Source: a virus | Strand: one strand, 5' to 3' | Virus record (IMG/VR): IMGVR_UViG_3300006870_000071 | Location: 1 to 26,681 of that record | DNA: 26,681 nucleotides | Shown here: piece after piece, positions 7,401 through 16,000 of the stretch | Numbering within the stretch: position 1 is the first letter of the stretch | Layout: every line of letters begins with the position of its first letter | Program-made: the position numbers and the translations under genes | Notes under the pieces: model-generated | Seen by the model: only the letters and a program-made list of their open reading frames with translations | Told to the model about the DNA's origin: nothing | Database searches by the model: none

Positions 7401-10400
7401 TCCAACTTCAAATGTTCCTATTGATCCATAATTTGTCAATGATGAACTATTAGAAATTTCTAATAATTTTGGAATATAATCTACACTACCATTACCATCA
7501 AAGAATTGATAGAATTTTGTAAGTGGTTTTAAGTTAGCAGCATAGAAGTGTGTGTTTCTGGATCTCATGTATTGTTCGTTTCCAGAAGAAATAAGAACAT
7601 CTCTGGAAGATACACGTGTTCTCGTTTGTCCCCGAAGATTTACATTAGCAACTCTTCTTGTTGTAGTTGAAGAGGAGTTTTCAAGTCTAATAGTTCTTAC
7701 CCAAGTATCACTAGATGGTGATAATTTAATATTTCCATTGTATGAAACTACGTTGAATGGATTTACATTTTCCACCCTTGTTGCCAGTGGTTGTTCAATC
7801 CAACCAATGCTTTCATACTTTAAAGTTATAGTATTTCCAGTTTTTTGAACGTTAGAATCTAAAAGATTGAAATTGGAAGATAAATCCAGATTTTCGTCGG
7901 TGATTTCGGATTCTGGAGAAATTGCACCCTTTAAAGTATTAGTACTAATAATTGTAGTCAGTTCTTGTGAATTTGGATCTATCTCAATAGAAGATACATC
8001 TACATTAATCAAAGAATTATTTTTAAAATCATCAACAAAAAATCCAGTTTTAAATCTATTATTTCCTTGAGCGTCTTGTACTTGAAGAGTTTGTGTATTT
8101 AACTCCAACAATGAAAGAGATGTTACTCTTTCTAAATTTTCAATTCTATCTTCAAGTTTACCAATATCCCTCATCGTATATCTTCTGTTATCTACAAGAG
8201 ATATAGTAGCATCATTTGGATCATAAAGGTATGCTGGAAGTGTAATTGTACCGACCTCCATAAGTCCATCTGGATTCGAATTGACTGGAGGTTTTGGATT
8301 TATTTCTGAAGTTCCTTTCTTCACAATAAAGTTTCCAAAAATATCCAAATATACCTTATCAATTCTTGGCAGGTAATAAGTATATCCAATTAAAGAACTT
8401 TCATTTGGTTTTAAAACAAATTTGGGTAAAGTTCCAAAATCTCTTGAATCAAAATCAAATGGAGACTTATCTGTGGCAGTAAACTGCGATACTCTTGGTC
8501 TAAAATCCAAGGTGTCAGACGATCTTATTTGTCTTGGACCAATATTTGGAATATCTTCTGAAAATCTTTCTTTATCATAACTTAGGACCGTGTAAACGTC
8601 CCCATCATCGGAAGATGGTATTGTGTAGTGATCAAATATTACTTTTAGTTTCTTTGATGGTATTGGAGTATTCAGATTTCTAATAATTTTCGAATAATCA
8701 TAATATTGGTCTTTTTGTCCCTTATCTAAGATATAAGAAGAAGTAATATCCTTATAAGATCCTTTTATAATTAATTGTAAAGGATAAGAACCATTAGATT
8801 CTTCTAAAGTTACCGTTTCCCCAGCAACAAATCTATCTTTATTCAAATATACTACCGATAATTTAAACCCTGATTTAGAAATCACTCTCGCTACGGCATT
8901 GCTTGAGAGACTCTTAATATTTTCTCCTATAATGGCATTACTTACCGCAGAACTATCAAAGAATTGAATTTGATCTAAAATTGGAGAATTTTTGTCAAGA
9001 GACTCATACACCGCAATAACTTTTACTACATCTGGCCAATTTAAAGAAATTTCTTCATCTTGAACCCTCAGTCCATAATTTTTATTGTAAGTTAATCCAT
9101 CATCAATAGATGAATTTTCATTACTTCCAGATTGAGGATACTTTGAATATACGATATCAAGAACAGAACTTTTGGTATATTCCTTTATCTTATTCTGAAT
9201 ACCAGATTTCTTAAGTGTTACATTAACTACAGCATTACTCCCATTTGTCAATCCATTAATGGTTACTTGACTTCCATCGTTGTTTATAGTAAATGAATCA
9301 GAAGTTACTGTCCCAATTCCACCGCCACTGTAATGAACAGAGTATCTTTCCTCGTCAAAAGACTCAAATACAATTCCAGATGTAAAAGAACTGGTATCAA
9401 TTGTTAATTGTCCACCCGATATAGTTTGATTTTCAATCTGATCTGAGATTTTTAATGTAGAACTAGAAAGATTTACTGATTCTATATTGGACTCTGTAAG
9501 TTGTGCATAAAGATAACTTTTTTCTTGATTTTTTAAAGTGGGATAACCCAATTTTACACTGTTAAAAGTTCCAACCCCAACAGAACCATTTCTGACGCCA
9601 GATACTGTGGTTGTTGTAGTTAAAGTTAAACTGGTAGTGTTGTTTGCTGTTACTCTATTAAAAGTTTCATCACCAGTTCCAGTTTGATATCTAATAATAT
9701 CTCCTTCTTTAATTCCACCAAATGTTTTTCCAGAACTTGTTAATGTGTTTCCAGAAATTGATATATTAGAAATTCCATTTGGTAAATTAAAAGAATCTAA
9801 TACTGAATCAGCAACAAAATCTGCCCCAAATCCAGAAACAGCAGTTGTTTGTTTTGTCGATTTAATATCTTTAGTTCCATACACAACAATTGACTCAATT
9901 GTTGCAGAAACATCGATGCCATTGATAATTAATTGTTCGCCAGCAGAAAATGTACCTGAAGTCTCTCTTAAAGAAATCGTGCTTCCAGTACCAGAATCTA
10001 CTGCGTATCCACTAGCACCACTACTCTTTCCCTTAATATAAGTTGAAGTTATAAGTCCTAATGGTGCTACAGGAGTATTTAAAGTGAGTTTTGTATGTGT
10101 TTGAATATCATACAAGTACAAATCCCAATTGGTTGCTGCTCCTTCATAAGCAGCATCGGTTAAATTAAAAGTATATACTCTAGCATTTCCAATTTTATTT
10201 CCTGTACCACCAAATTGATCATAAAGATCAATTTTTTCTTTTTGTTTAGGTGAACCAGAAACATTATTAACTCTTAAGAGATTTCCCATCTCAAAAGATA
10301 CATTTGCATTAGAAATTTGTAAAGTATCTCTCGGTTTTTCTACATCTATAATAGAATTAGAAACAGTTTCTACATTATATCCACCGACATAAGCTTCTCC

Positions 10401-11465
10401 AGGAGAAACTTTAACGCACATTAAATCATCTGATGGAGTATTTAATTGATCTGTGGATTGAGTTTCAAAAAATAGACCATCATTACCTAACTTATTATTT
10501 AAAGAATTATGCACACTTACCTTAAAGTTATCTAATGCATAATGTCCAGATTCTTCGTAGGTTCTTTCCGCAATATAATCACCAAGTCTGGAAAGTTCTG
10601 TTTTAGACTCTATTTTCTTTATTTTTCCATCTTGTACTCTAAGTAATTCAATAAAATTGGTATCATTAATATCTGTAATTAATTTTTTTGTAAGAGTTAA
10701 TTTGATTTGCAGTCTATCAGCACCTGGTGCTGCATAGTTTGTAAATCCTTTAGCATTATCATACAGAGATTCATCATCTTTTGCATTTACTAAAAGTTCT
10801 TGTATTGATAATCCTACTCTATATGAAGGTGTATTTGTGTAATCATCGAGTATGATAGTTTGTTTTGATACAGCAGCAAAATGTCCTCTTACAAAATAAA
10901 CCCCATCACCAATAGATGCCGCAGACCCAATCGAAGTCGCATCCAAATTAATTAGAGATGCAAAAGGAGTTCCTGCATTAATAGTAGTATTTCCATATAT
11001 TATATTTTCATCGCAATATAAAGATTCCCCATCTTCAAACTGCTCAAAGTCAAAATTACTATTAGAATTTTTATATTTTACATAAATTGTTACGTATTCA
11101 ATATTAGAATTATTGGGTAAAGAGACATATTGTACCGTTGCTGTACTTCCAGATAGTTGCCCAGTTATAGTTTTTCCTATAAACTTATCAATATATAAGG
11201 ATATGTTAATACCAAGTTGTTGAGTATTTAATTTTACAGCATAAAATTGTCCATCATATACAATATTTCCTGGAATTACTACAGACCCTTCTTTAAAGGT
11301 ATAACTACCAAAAGATTCAATTTGATTTTGCAGTATTGATTGTAAGGTTGTCAGTTCTCTTGCTTGAACCGGATATCCTGGCTTAAATAAGACCCTATAA
11401 AAATTCTTATCAGAATCAAAATCATCAAAATATGGATTGATATTTAAATCTGTTTTTTGTGCCAT
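4398..11465 (-). CDS. Very large DUF4815-type virion (baseplate/fibre) protein
   Basis: 2355 residues. The N-terminus (residues 12-66) reads YFDDFDSDKNFYRVLF, KPGYPVQARELTTLQSIL and FKEGSVVIPG, the signature of the DUF4815 family known from cyanophages. Further known blocks follow. RYTMRDIGKLEDRIENLE (about 1093-1112) is a helical linker. YDPLAQSFSVGG through VTFDYPIYLAPGQEYAIV and IAQMGE to SLFKSQNGSIWTANQLQDMK (about 1530-1705) is a large conserved beta domain. The C-terminus GTDQAHAPKIKDLRTIAL is a common ending of such proteins. Between them lie several GExIxGxxSGA modules (near residues 97, 473, 845 and 1432), one GNGY repeat (1827) and one GGEIIAYSN...GHEVGD-type module (1977-2020). Position after gp8 suggests it replaces T4 gp9 to gp12, the peripheral baseplate and short-fibre proteins. 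It starts 5 bases after gp8 with a weak ribosome site. The exact role is inferred. Confidence 0.8.
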   Translation of the reverse strand: MAQKTDLNINPYFDDFDSDKNFYRVLFKPGYPVQARELTTLQSILQNQIESFGSYTFKEGSVVIPGNIVYDGQFYAVKLNTQQLGINISLYIDKFIGKTITGQLSGSTATVQYVSLPNNSNIEYVTIYVKYKNSNSNFDFEQFEDGESLYCDENIIYGNTTINAGTPFASLINLDATSIGSAASIGDGVYFVRGHFAAVSKQTIILDDYTNTPSYRVGLSIQELLVNAKDDESLYDNAKGFTNYAAPGADRLQIKLTLTKKLITDINDTNFIELLRVQDGKIKKIESKTELSRLGDYIAERTYEESGHYALDNFKVSVHNSLNNKLGNDGLFFETQSTDQLNTPSDDLMCVKVSPGEAYVGGYNVETVSNSIIDVEKPRDTLQISNANVSFEMGNLLRVNNVSGSPKQKEKIDLYDQFGGTGNKIGNARVYTFNLTDAAYEGAATNWDLYLYDIQTHTKLTLNTPVAPLGLITSTYIKGKSSGASGYAVDSGTGSTISLRETSGTFSAGEQLIINGIDVSATIESIVVYGTKDIKSTKQTTAVSGFGADFVADSVLDSFNLPNGISNISISGNTLTSSGKTFGGIKEGDIIRYQTGTGDETFNRVTANNTTSLTLTTTTTVSGVRNGSVGVGTFNSVKLGYPTLKNQEKSYLYAQLTESNIESVNLSSSTLKISDQIENQTISGGQLTIDTSSFTSGIVFESFDEERYSVHYSGGGIGTVTSDSFTINNDGSQVTINGLTNGSNAVVNVTLKKSGIQNKIKEYTKSSVLDIVYSKYPQSGSNENSSIDDGLTYNKNYGLRVQDEEISLNWPDVVKVIAVYESLDKNSPILDQIQFFDSSAVSNAIIGENIKSLSSNAVARVISKSGFKLSVVYLNKDRFVAGETVTLEESNGSYPLQLIIKGSYKDITSSYILDKGQKDQYYDYSKIIRNLNTPIPSKKLKVIFDHYTIPSSDDGDVYTVLSYDKERFSEDIPNIGPRQIRSSDTLDFRPRVSQFTATDKSPFDFDSRDFGTLPKFVLKPNESSLIGYTYYLPRIDKVYLDIFGNFIVKKGTSEINPKPPVNSNPDGLMEVGTITLPAYLYDPNDATISLVDNRRYTMRDIGKLEDRIENLERVTSLSLLELNTQTLQVQDAQGNNRFKTGFFVDDFKNNSLINVDVSSIEIDPNSQELTTIISTNTLKGAISPESEITDENLDLSSNFNLLDSNVQKTGNTITLKYESIGWIEQPLATRVENVNPFNVVSYNGNIKLSPSSDTWVRTIRLENSSSTTTRRVANVNLRGQTRTRVSSRDVLISSGNEQYMRSRNTHFYAANLKPLTKFYQFFDGNGSVDYIPKLLEISNSSSLTNYGSIGTFEVGETVIGYDGGNEVISFRLCSGNHKDGPFDSPSKTFTTNPYFSTETLSQSYNQSSKLLNVDTFALSEEAQGKYYGYVKVGVKLVGQNSGAVAYVKDLRLISDSSGDIIGSFFLQNPHTTPAPTVRITTGTKTYRLTSSSTNKTPLPGSKLISSAETTYKSEGRFEVRQQQTTRVVTTFYDPLAQSFSVGGNIEAPTANGQNDDANGAFLTAADLFFANKPSGNDPVRIEIRTVELGTPTRTVIGNPVTLTPSEVNVSTNGETPTRVTFDYPIYLAPGQEYAIVAVAETSNEYEMWIAQMGEETVNTQSLPNSESVIYSKQFALGSLFKSQNGSIWTANQLQDMKFKLYKANFTSSTGTAFFYNPTLDESNGYVEILNNNPITTLPKTLTLGITTTSDSGAIGILTTGRKIAGNNTFTYAYIVGTGGPADNISNTSGGINYGTGTYDLQTTSVTGNGSGLVLNVTGSGGSLSFNSISSAGNGYQVGDVVGVTSSIGRDATFTVSSVVDLDTLYVSGVQGTSDSFVTTGAGLTYYNDSGSTISLPTIEILSSNGGEDLNSGKYISVSHFDHGMYSGTDKVILTDIEPSVSSTVLSSTLSINETTSISVASTSTFTTFEGQTVSPTYLGYVKIGGEIIAYSNVGNGTLTINSRAVEGKAQPHEVGDTVTKYELNGVSLRRINGITHDVSSLGNGIDEYRIAIDMSSNGVDRSTNNNNRPELSFTTQSSVGGNFCKATENIQFNEIVPNYDILTPSSSTSVEASIRTISGRSVNGSETPFIDNGFEFVELNEVNKLNSVRMVASSINETTKLTSLPRNKSFTTGIVLSTTDSNLSPMIYTDTAITEFKLNRLNRPISDYSADNRVNSILFDPHAAVYVSNTVNLSQAATSLKVILGAYRHESADFRVLYSLIRADSSEVAQEFELFPGYDNINIGTDGTITPINPAKNSGNPDTFVPASLENQYLEYEFTADNLDLFTGYTIKIVLSGTDQAHAPKIKDLRTIALR

Positions 11466-11470
11466 GTTTT

Positions 11471-13018
11471 TTAGAATTCCAGAATGATTTTAACGTCTTC
11501 TTTTTGCCTAAGATTTCTCTCAACTTCGGGTCTATTATCGATGTAAATAATTGCCCCTGTCTTCTTATTTATCTCTGGTGTAGCAAGTCCCTTGATGAAA
11601 TTAACACCCAAATTCACTCCATTTAAAGTTGTCCCATTAAAGGAAGAATCTATACTTGTATTACCAATGCCAGATATACTAATATTTTGGGGAACACTAT
11701 CTACTTCAGAAACAAATTCTATTACATTAGAAGTTGTTCCAATCCCAACATCAACATTTGTCCCGTCTCTTTGATTTAAAGAATTTGGAAAATAAAGTGA
11801 TCTATCTCTAAAATATTTTAGAATTTTTGTATCTTTATCCCAAGAAGCTACATAACCTTTTGCTTGATATTCAGTTTCATCAATTGTTCTAACCTGAGAA
11901 ACCACATCACCAATACTTGGAGTTCCTGCAAAATCTCCACTTAACTTTATAGAATAAAGTGATGAATATGATGATCCAGTAAAAGTGTTTCCAATTCCAC
12001 TAGAAGTGTATTGTGATACATTTTTTACAATTCCAACTTGTGAAAATTTTGTATCAACTGGAAAATCTTTTGTAGAATCATCAAACCTAGCATAAACTAA
12101 AACTCTGTCGGCACCCAATTCTGTGTAAATATCATATCCATGTCCCCTTGATGGAGGAATAATTGGAATTAAAGTTGCTGGATCAGATATATCCGATCTT
12201 TCAAAATCAACAATTCCCCAAGTATATCCACTGCCACCAGTCAGTACTTCCGCTTTAGTTATAATACCTCCTTTTGTTGTTATTCTAACTGTACCTCCAC
12301 TACCATCACCTAAAATATCATATGTCCCATTCGTATATCCGCTACCGCCATTTTCAATATAAACAACTTTAATTTGGTCGTTATCATTACCAGATTCTCT
12401 CACATCAACAATTTGAGAGTCTTCTGTAGTTGTCAACCAATTGTTAGGAAGAACAATATATTCTGTAGAATCAAACTTGATTACATCATTTGGAGATATG
12501 GAAAACAAGTATTTCCAAATATATCCATCGACGTATTCAACTGGTTGTAAATCTGTTGATGTTGGTTCATATAAGGAAGAATTTCCTTCTGGTTTGGTTC
12601 CGGAAGAACCATTACTCAAACAAATATAAACTCTAAAATCTTTATTGATTACATAATAATCCGAATTGTATAATGTAGTTGTTCCAGAATTTGGAGTTGG
12701 GTTCAAGGCACTATAATCGTGTCTATACATATCATAGTTTGTGTCGGAAGTCCACTGGACTTTTCTTACCACTCTTCTAATGTTTTCACTAGTAATTCTC
12801 TTACCAAATAATGCAGTATCTCTATAATGATTGAGATACTGCGTATTGTCCGTAGGAGCTGGAGGCGACTCATCCCAACCAGAGTCCCTACCAAATCCCG
12901 TAGCACTTGAATTTGGCAATCCTAAAAAGACATAATATGAATTATTATCATCTAATACAGAATTTATAAAATTATCAGCATTCAATATTCTAAATTGATC
13001 TGTTACTACAGCAGCCAT
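11471..13018 (-). CDS. 8: Baseplate wedge subunit gp8
   Basis: This is a wedge protein that in T4 forms a dimer binding gp7 and gp10 in each of the six baseplate wedges. The start MAAVVTDQFRILNADNFINS, then YYVFLGLPN, then the motif VRKVQWTSDTNYDMYRHDYS (about residues 84-103) and VINKDFRVYICLSNGSSG (about 123-140) are typical of gp8 in T4-like marine phages. VEYVDGYIWKYLFSISPNDV (about 162-181) is another conserved block. Length is 515 residues against 334 in T4. Part of the excess is a GGSGYTNG...GGSGYTWG repeat pair at about residues 219-275. It is the first gene behind a late promoter box 20 bases upstream; no Shine-Dalgarno is visible in the A/T-rich leader. The 2355 aa gene follows after 5 bases. 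Confidence 0.85.
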   Translation of the reverse strand: MAAVVTDQFRILNADNFINSVLDDNNSYYVFLGLPNSSATGFGRDSGWDESPPAPTDNTQYLNHYRDTALFGKRITSENIRRVVRKVQWTSDTNYDMYRHDYSALNPTPNSGTTTLYNSDYYVINKDFRVYICLSNGSSGTKPEGNSSLYEPTSTDLQPVEYVDGYIWKYLFSISPNDVIKFDSTEYIVLPNNWLTTTEDSQIVDVRESGNDNDQIKVVYIENGGSGYTNGTYDILGDGSGGTVRITTKGGIITKAEVLTGGSGYTWGIVDFERSDISDPATLIPIIPPSRGHGYDIYTELGADRVLVYARFDDSTKDFPVDTKFSQVGIVKNVSQYTSSGIGNTFTGSSYSSLYSIKLSGDFAGTPSIGDVVSQVRTIDETEYQAKGYVASWDKDTKILKYFRDRSLYFPNSLNQRDGTNVDVGIGTTSNVIEFVSEVDSVPQNISISGIGNTSIDSSFNGTTLNGVNLGVNFIKGLATPEINKKTGAIIYIDNRPEVERNLRQKEDVKIILEF

Positions 13019-13033
13019 ATTAATATAGTTTTT

Positions 13034-13045
13034 TAGATATTTATA
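13034..13045 (-). promoter_or_regulatory. T4-type late promoter (TATAAATA) for gp8
   Basis: TATAAATATCTA on the minus strand lies in the 32-base gap between the giant gene and gp8. The late box TATAAATA is at 13038-13045, with 20 bases between it and the ATG, so the expected leader is only about a dozen bases. It is identical over 12 bases to the box before the 113 aa gene. Confidence 0.78.
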
Positions 13046-13050
13046 ATACT

Positions 13051-16000
13051 TTAGGGGGGAGTTGGATTTCTCTTACGAAGAGCACCTGTTTCTCTTATAC
13101 CAACATTTCTTCTTTGAATTATTGGGTATGTAGAAAGACCAGAAACAATATTTCCTGTTACACCTATAGAAATTGGATTGGAAGATCTTTGTAATCCAGA
13201 AGTATTTGACAGTCTTCCCCAAGAGAAATGTCCAACAGGAGTGTATATAGATCCTTGAGTTGCAATTCCAACCAAATTGGAATTAGAATGTACTCTACAA
13301 GTTATGATACCTGTGCTTTCATTCAACTGATCAACAACATAAATGTTGTCAAGATAATTAGTTCCAATCCCAATAGTTTCCGCATCAGATGAATTTATCG
13401 AAGTAACTCCATTTCCAACAACAGTGTCAAAAATATAGATTGGATATCCTACTTGCAGTTGAGTTCCAATTAAAGATTCTAAAGTAAACTCTATAGCTAA
13501 ATTTGGAATTGTTGTTGATGCAATTCCAACAATAGATCCAGATTCTCCCTGAATATTTGTGAAATTCTTTACAAGTTCGATTGAATCATTGCCAGTCATT
13601 GTAGATATTGAAGATGTCGATGTCCCACCAACGATTAATCCATCAAAAGAACTAAAATCAGGATCTTCATATCTAAACAATTCAACACCATCGACAAATA
13701 TTTCAGTATCAGTTGTGGATACATCACTAATTATATTTGCTACTGGGAATACCAATGTTTCAATAGAATCTCTTGCTTTAGAAACTATTTCACCATTTAT
13801 ATTTTTATCAACTTTTTGCTTTATCAAACTTAATGGTCTATAATTTTCACTAATGCCGGGACCAGAATACAAGTTTGTTTCAAACTTATCGGAGAATGAT
13901 AAATCTGTAACAGTTCTCTTATCCTGAGATAAAATATTTGGATATTCATTGGATTTGAGTATCTGAACCACATCTCCTACCTTTATAGTTTCATTGATAT
14001 TGGTTACCTTTGTAACATCAACACCAGTTCCTTCATAAAAATAAATCGAAATATTATCATCTGGTTTTGGGGCAGTTGTAAATGTTAATGAAGTTCCACC
14101 ACCGAAATTATAAGAGAACCCTGGTTTCTGAAGAATACCATTAATGAATATCAATAAGCAGTTTTCAAGTTTAATTCTTGATCCTTTTTTAGTCTCAAAA
14201 CTGAGAAGATCTCCATTGTAAAATAGGGGGAAAGTTGTTCTAGATCCATTTTGATAGTTTTTAATGGAATCAATAAAATCTAAATCTCCAAATTCCCAAG
14301 AAGCAAATTTATCTCGATATGTTTCCAATACGAGCAATTCAAAATCATGAATTGGAGATGATAATCTATAATCTGTAACTAAACCAACAGGTTTAAATAC
14401 ATCTCCTCTTTGGAAAGAATATCCTTTCTTAGTTATCTCAAAATCAGTTACTCCATAATAGGTTGAACCAATTCCAGTCGCACCTACAGGTCCAACATTT
14501 AAACTAATAGATAATCCAATTCCAGTCTGTGTTGTCAGTCCAATACCAAGTCTAGAAACACCTATTACTGAAAGATTTTCATAAGAGGGTGATGACACAA
14601 ATATTTGTGGATTAGTATAACCTGTTCCACCAGCACCAATGTTAAAGGAAAGTGAACCTCCAGCACCAACAACTGCAGTAATACTTGCAGGATCTCCACC
14701 ATGATTGGAATCATAAACAGTAACTCCAATTGAAGTAAGACCATTATATCCAGAACCATAAGTTCCACCTACTAATCCCGTTGTAATTCCAGCAATGGAA
14801 CCTCCAGCACCAACTACAGCGGTAACAGATGCCCCGACAAGAGGAGCAAAACCAAGTCCAGGTGTAGAACCATACGAAACAATAATTCCACCCCTTGGAG
14901 TTTCATTTTGATTTATGTCATAATCGGAAAAAACATACTCTAAAGGATCTGTATCTGGTTTTGTTATACCAGAAAAAACTAATGTTGTTATTCCAGCAAT
15001 AGTATCTTCTAAAATATCAAAATTACCATTTGGATTATTATCAGTCGATGGTTGTTGGAAAATACCATTTATCAGAACAATTCCGCTTCCACCAATAGTT
15101 CCAATACCTGTGGTATCAGCACCACCAACTTTCATTGTAAATGTTCTTCCAATTCCATTAAACTGGTCGGACAAATCATCATATATTTTATTTGTCGTAT
15201 AAGTAGATCTTAAAAATACTCTTCCATTAAAATCTGAAGTTTCGTAATCTATGTTGTAAATTGTTCTTTCAATTTGGGGATTTCCTCTTGGTGGATCTAC
15301 AAAGTGTAGTTCATTTTCTACAATATTATATGAACCTCTATAAATGTCTACCACTGTAGATGAGGTGTGAGAAGTTGCACTAGTTCCAACAAATCCTCTC
15401 TTTGTACTGACTAAATTAAACGATCCATTATTTGTAATTGGACCAGAGGTTGTAGTTCCTAATCCAACATTAACAACTTTAAAATATTCATCATCTATCT
15501 TCAAAATATCTGAAGGAATTATTGAAGATATTCCACTTAAAACAAATAATTCATCTGTATCAGAAATATTTTGAGATAAAGTATGTGATACATTTGTAAG
15601 AATTATTGGACTTTGGACAAGATCGTCAAGGGTAATAATTGCTTTTTCATTTTTCTTCTTCATTTCAAATTGATGTGCATTACCGCCACCAAGATTTGTA
15701 AATGTTACTGCTGTCCCAGAAATACTTGTAGATATCTGGAATTTATCATAATCAAGATTATTAACAATAGCAAAAACCGTAGAAGGTAATGTTCCGCTAG
15801 TAACACCATCAGTGTATACCATAGAAGTTCCTGCAATTCCAGCAACTGTTGATTTTGGAGTATAAATTAATTCTTCTCCATTTTTAAAGAAGTGGTTTTG
15901 TATATTAAACTCACCTGTTGATGGATTAAGAATATTTTCATCTGTTGGGTTAAATGTTTTGACAAAAATGGGAACTCCATCTGATGTTAAATTAAAGTTA

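Noticed and set aside
7552-7848. Plus-strand open frames of 60-107 codons, here and near 1010, 2854, 3319, 5212, 9745, 13559 and elsewhere
   Set aside because: All lie antisense inside confidently assigned virion genes, show no ribosome sites or family motifs that I can see, and have the biased composition expected of shadows of a low-GC repeat-rich gene.
13054-13059. Six consecutive Cs (minus strand) at the 3' end of the giant gene as a possible frameshift site
   Set aside because: They are two ordinary proline codons directly before the stop; a shift would give no useful extension into gp8, which has its own promoter and start.
14565-14768. Minus-strand 67-codon frame within the giant gene
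   Set aside because: Composition is almost only L, M, V and Q, as expected from a shifted reading of Gly/Thr/Ile repeat codons.
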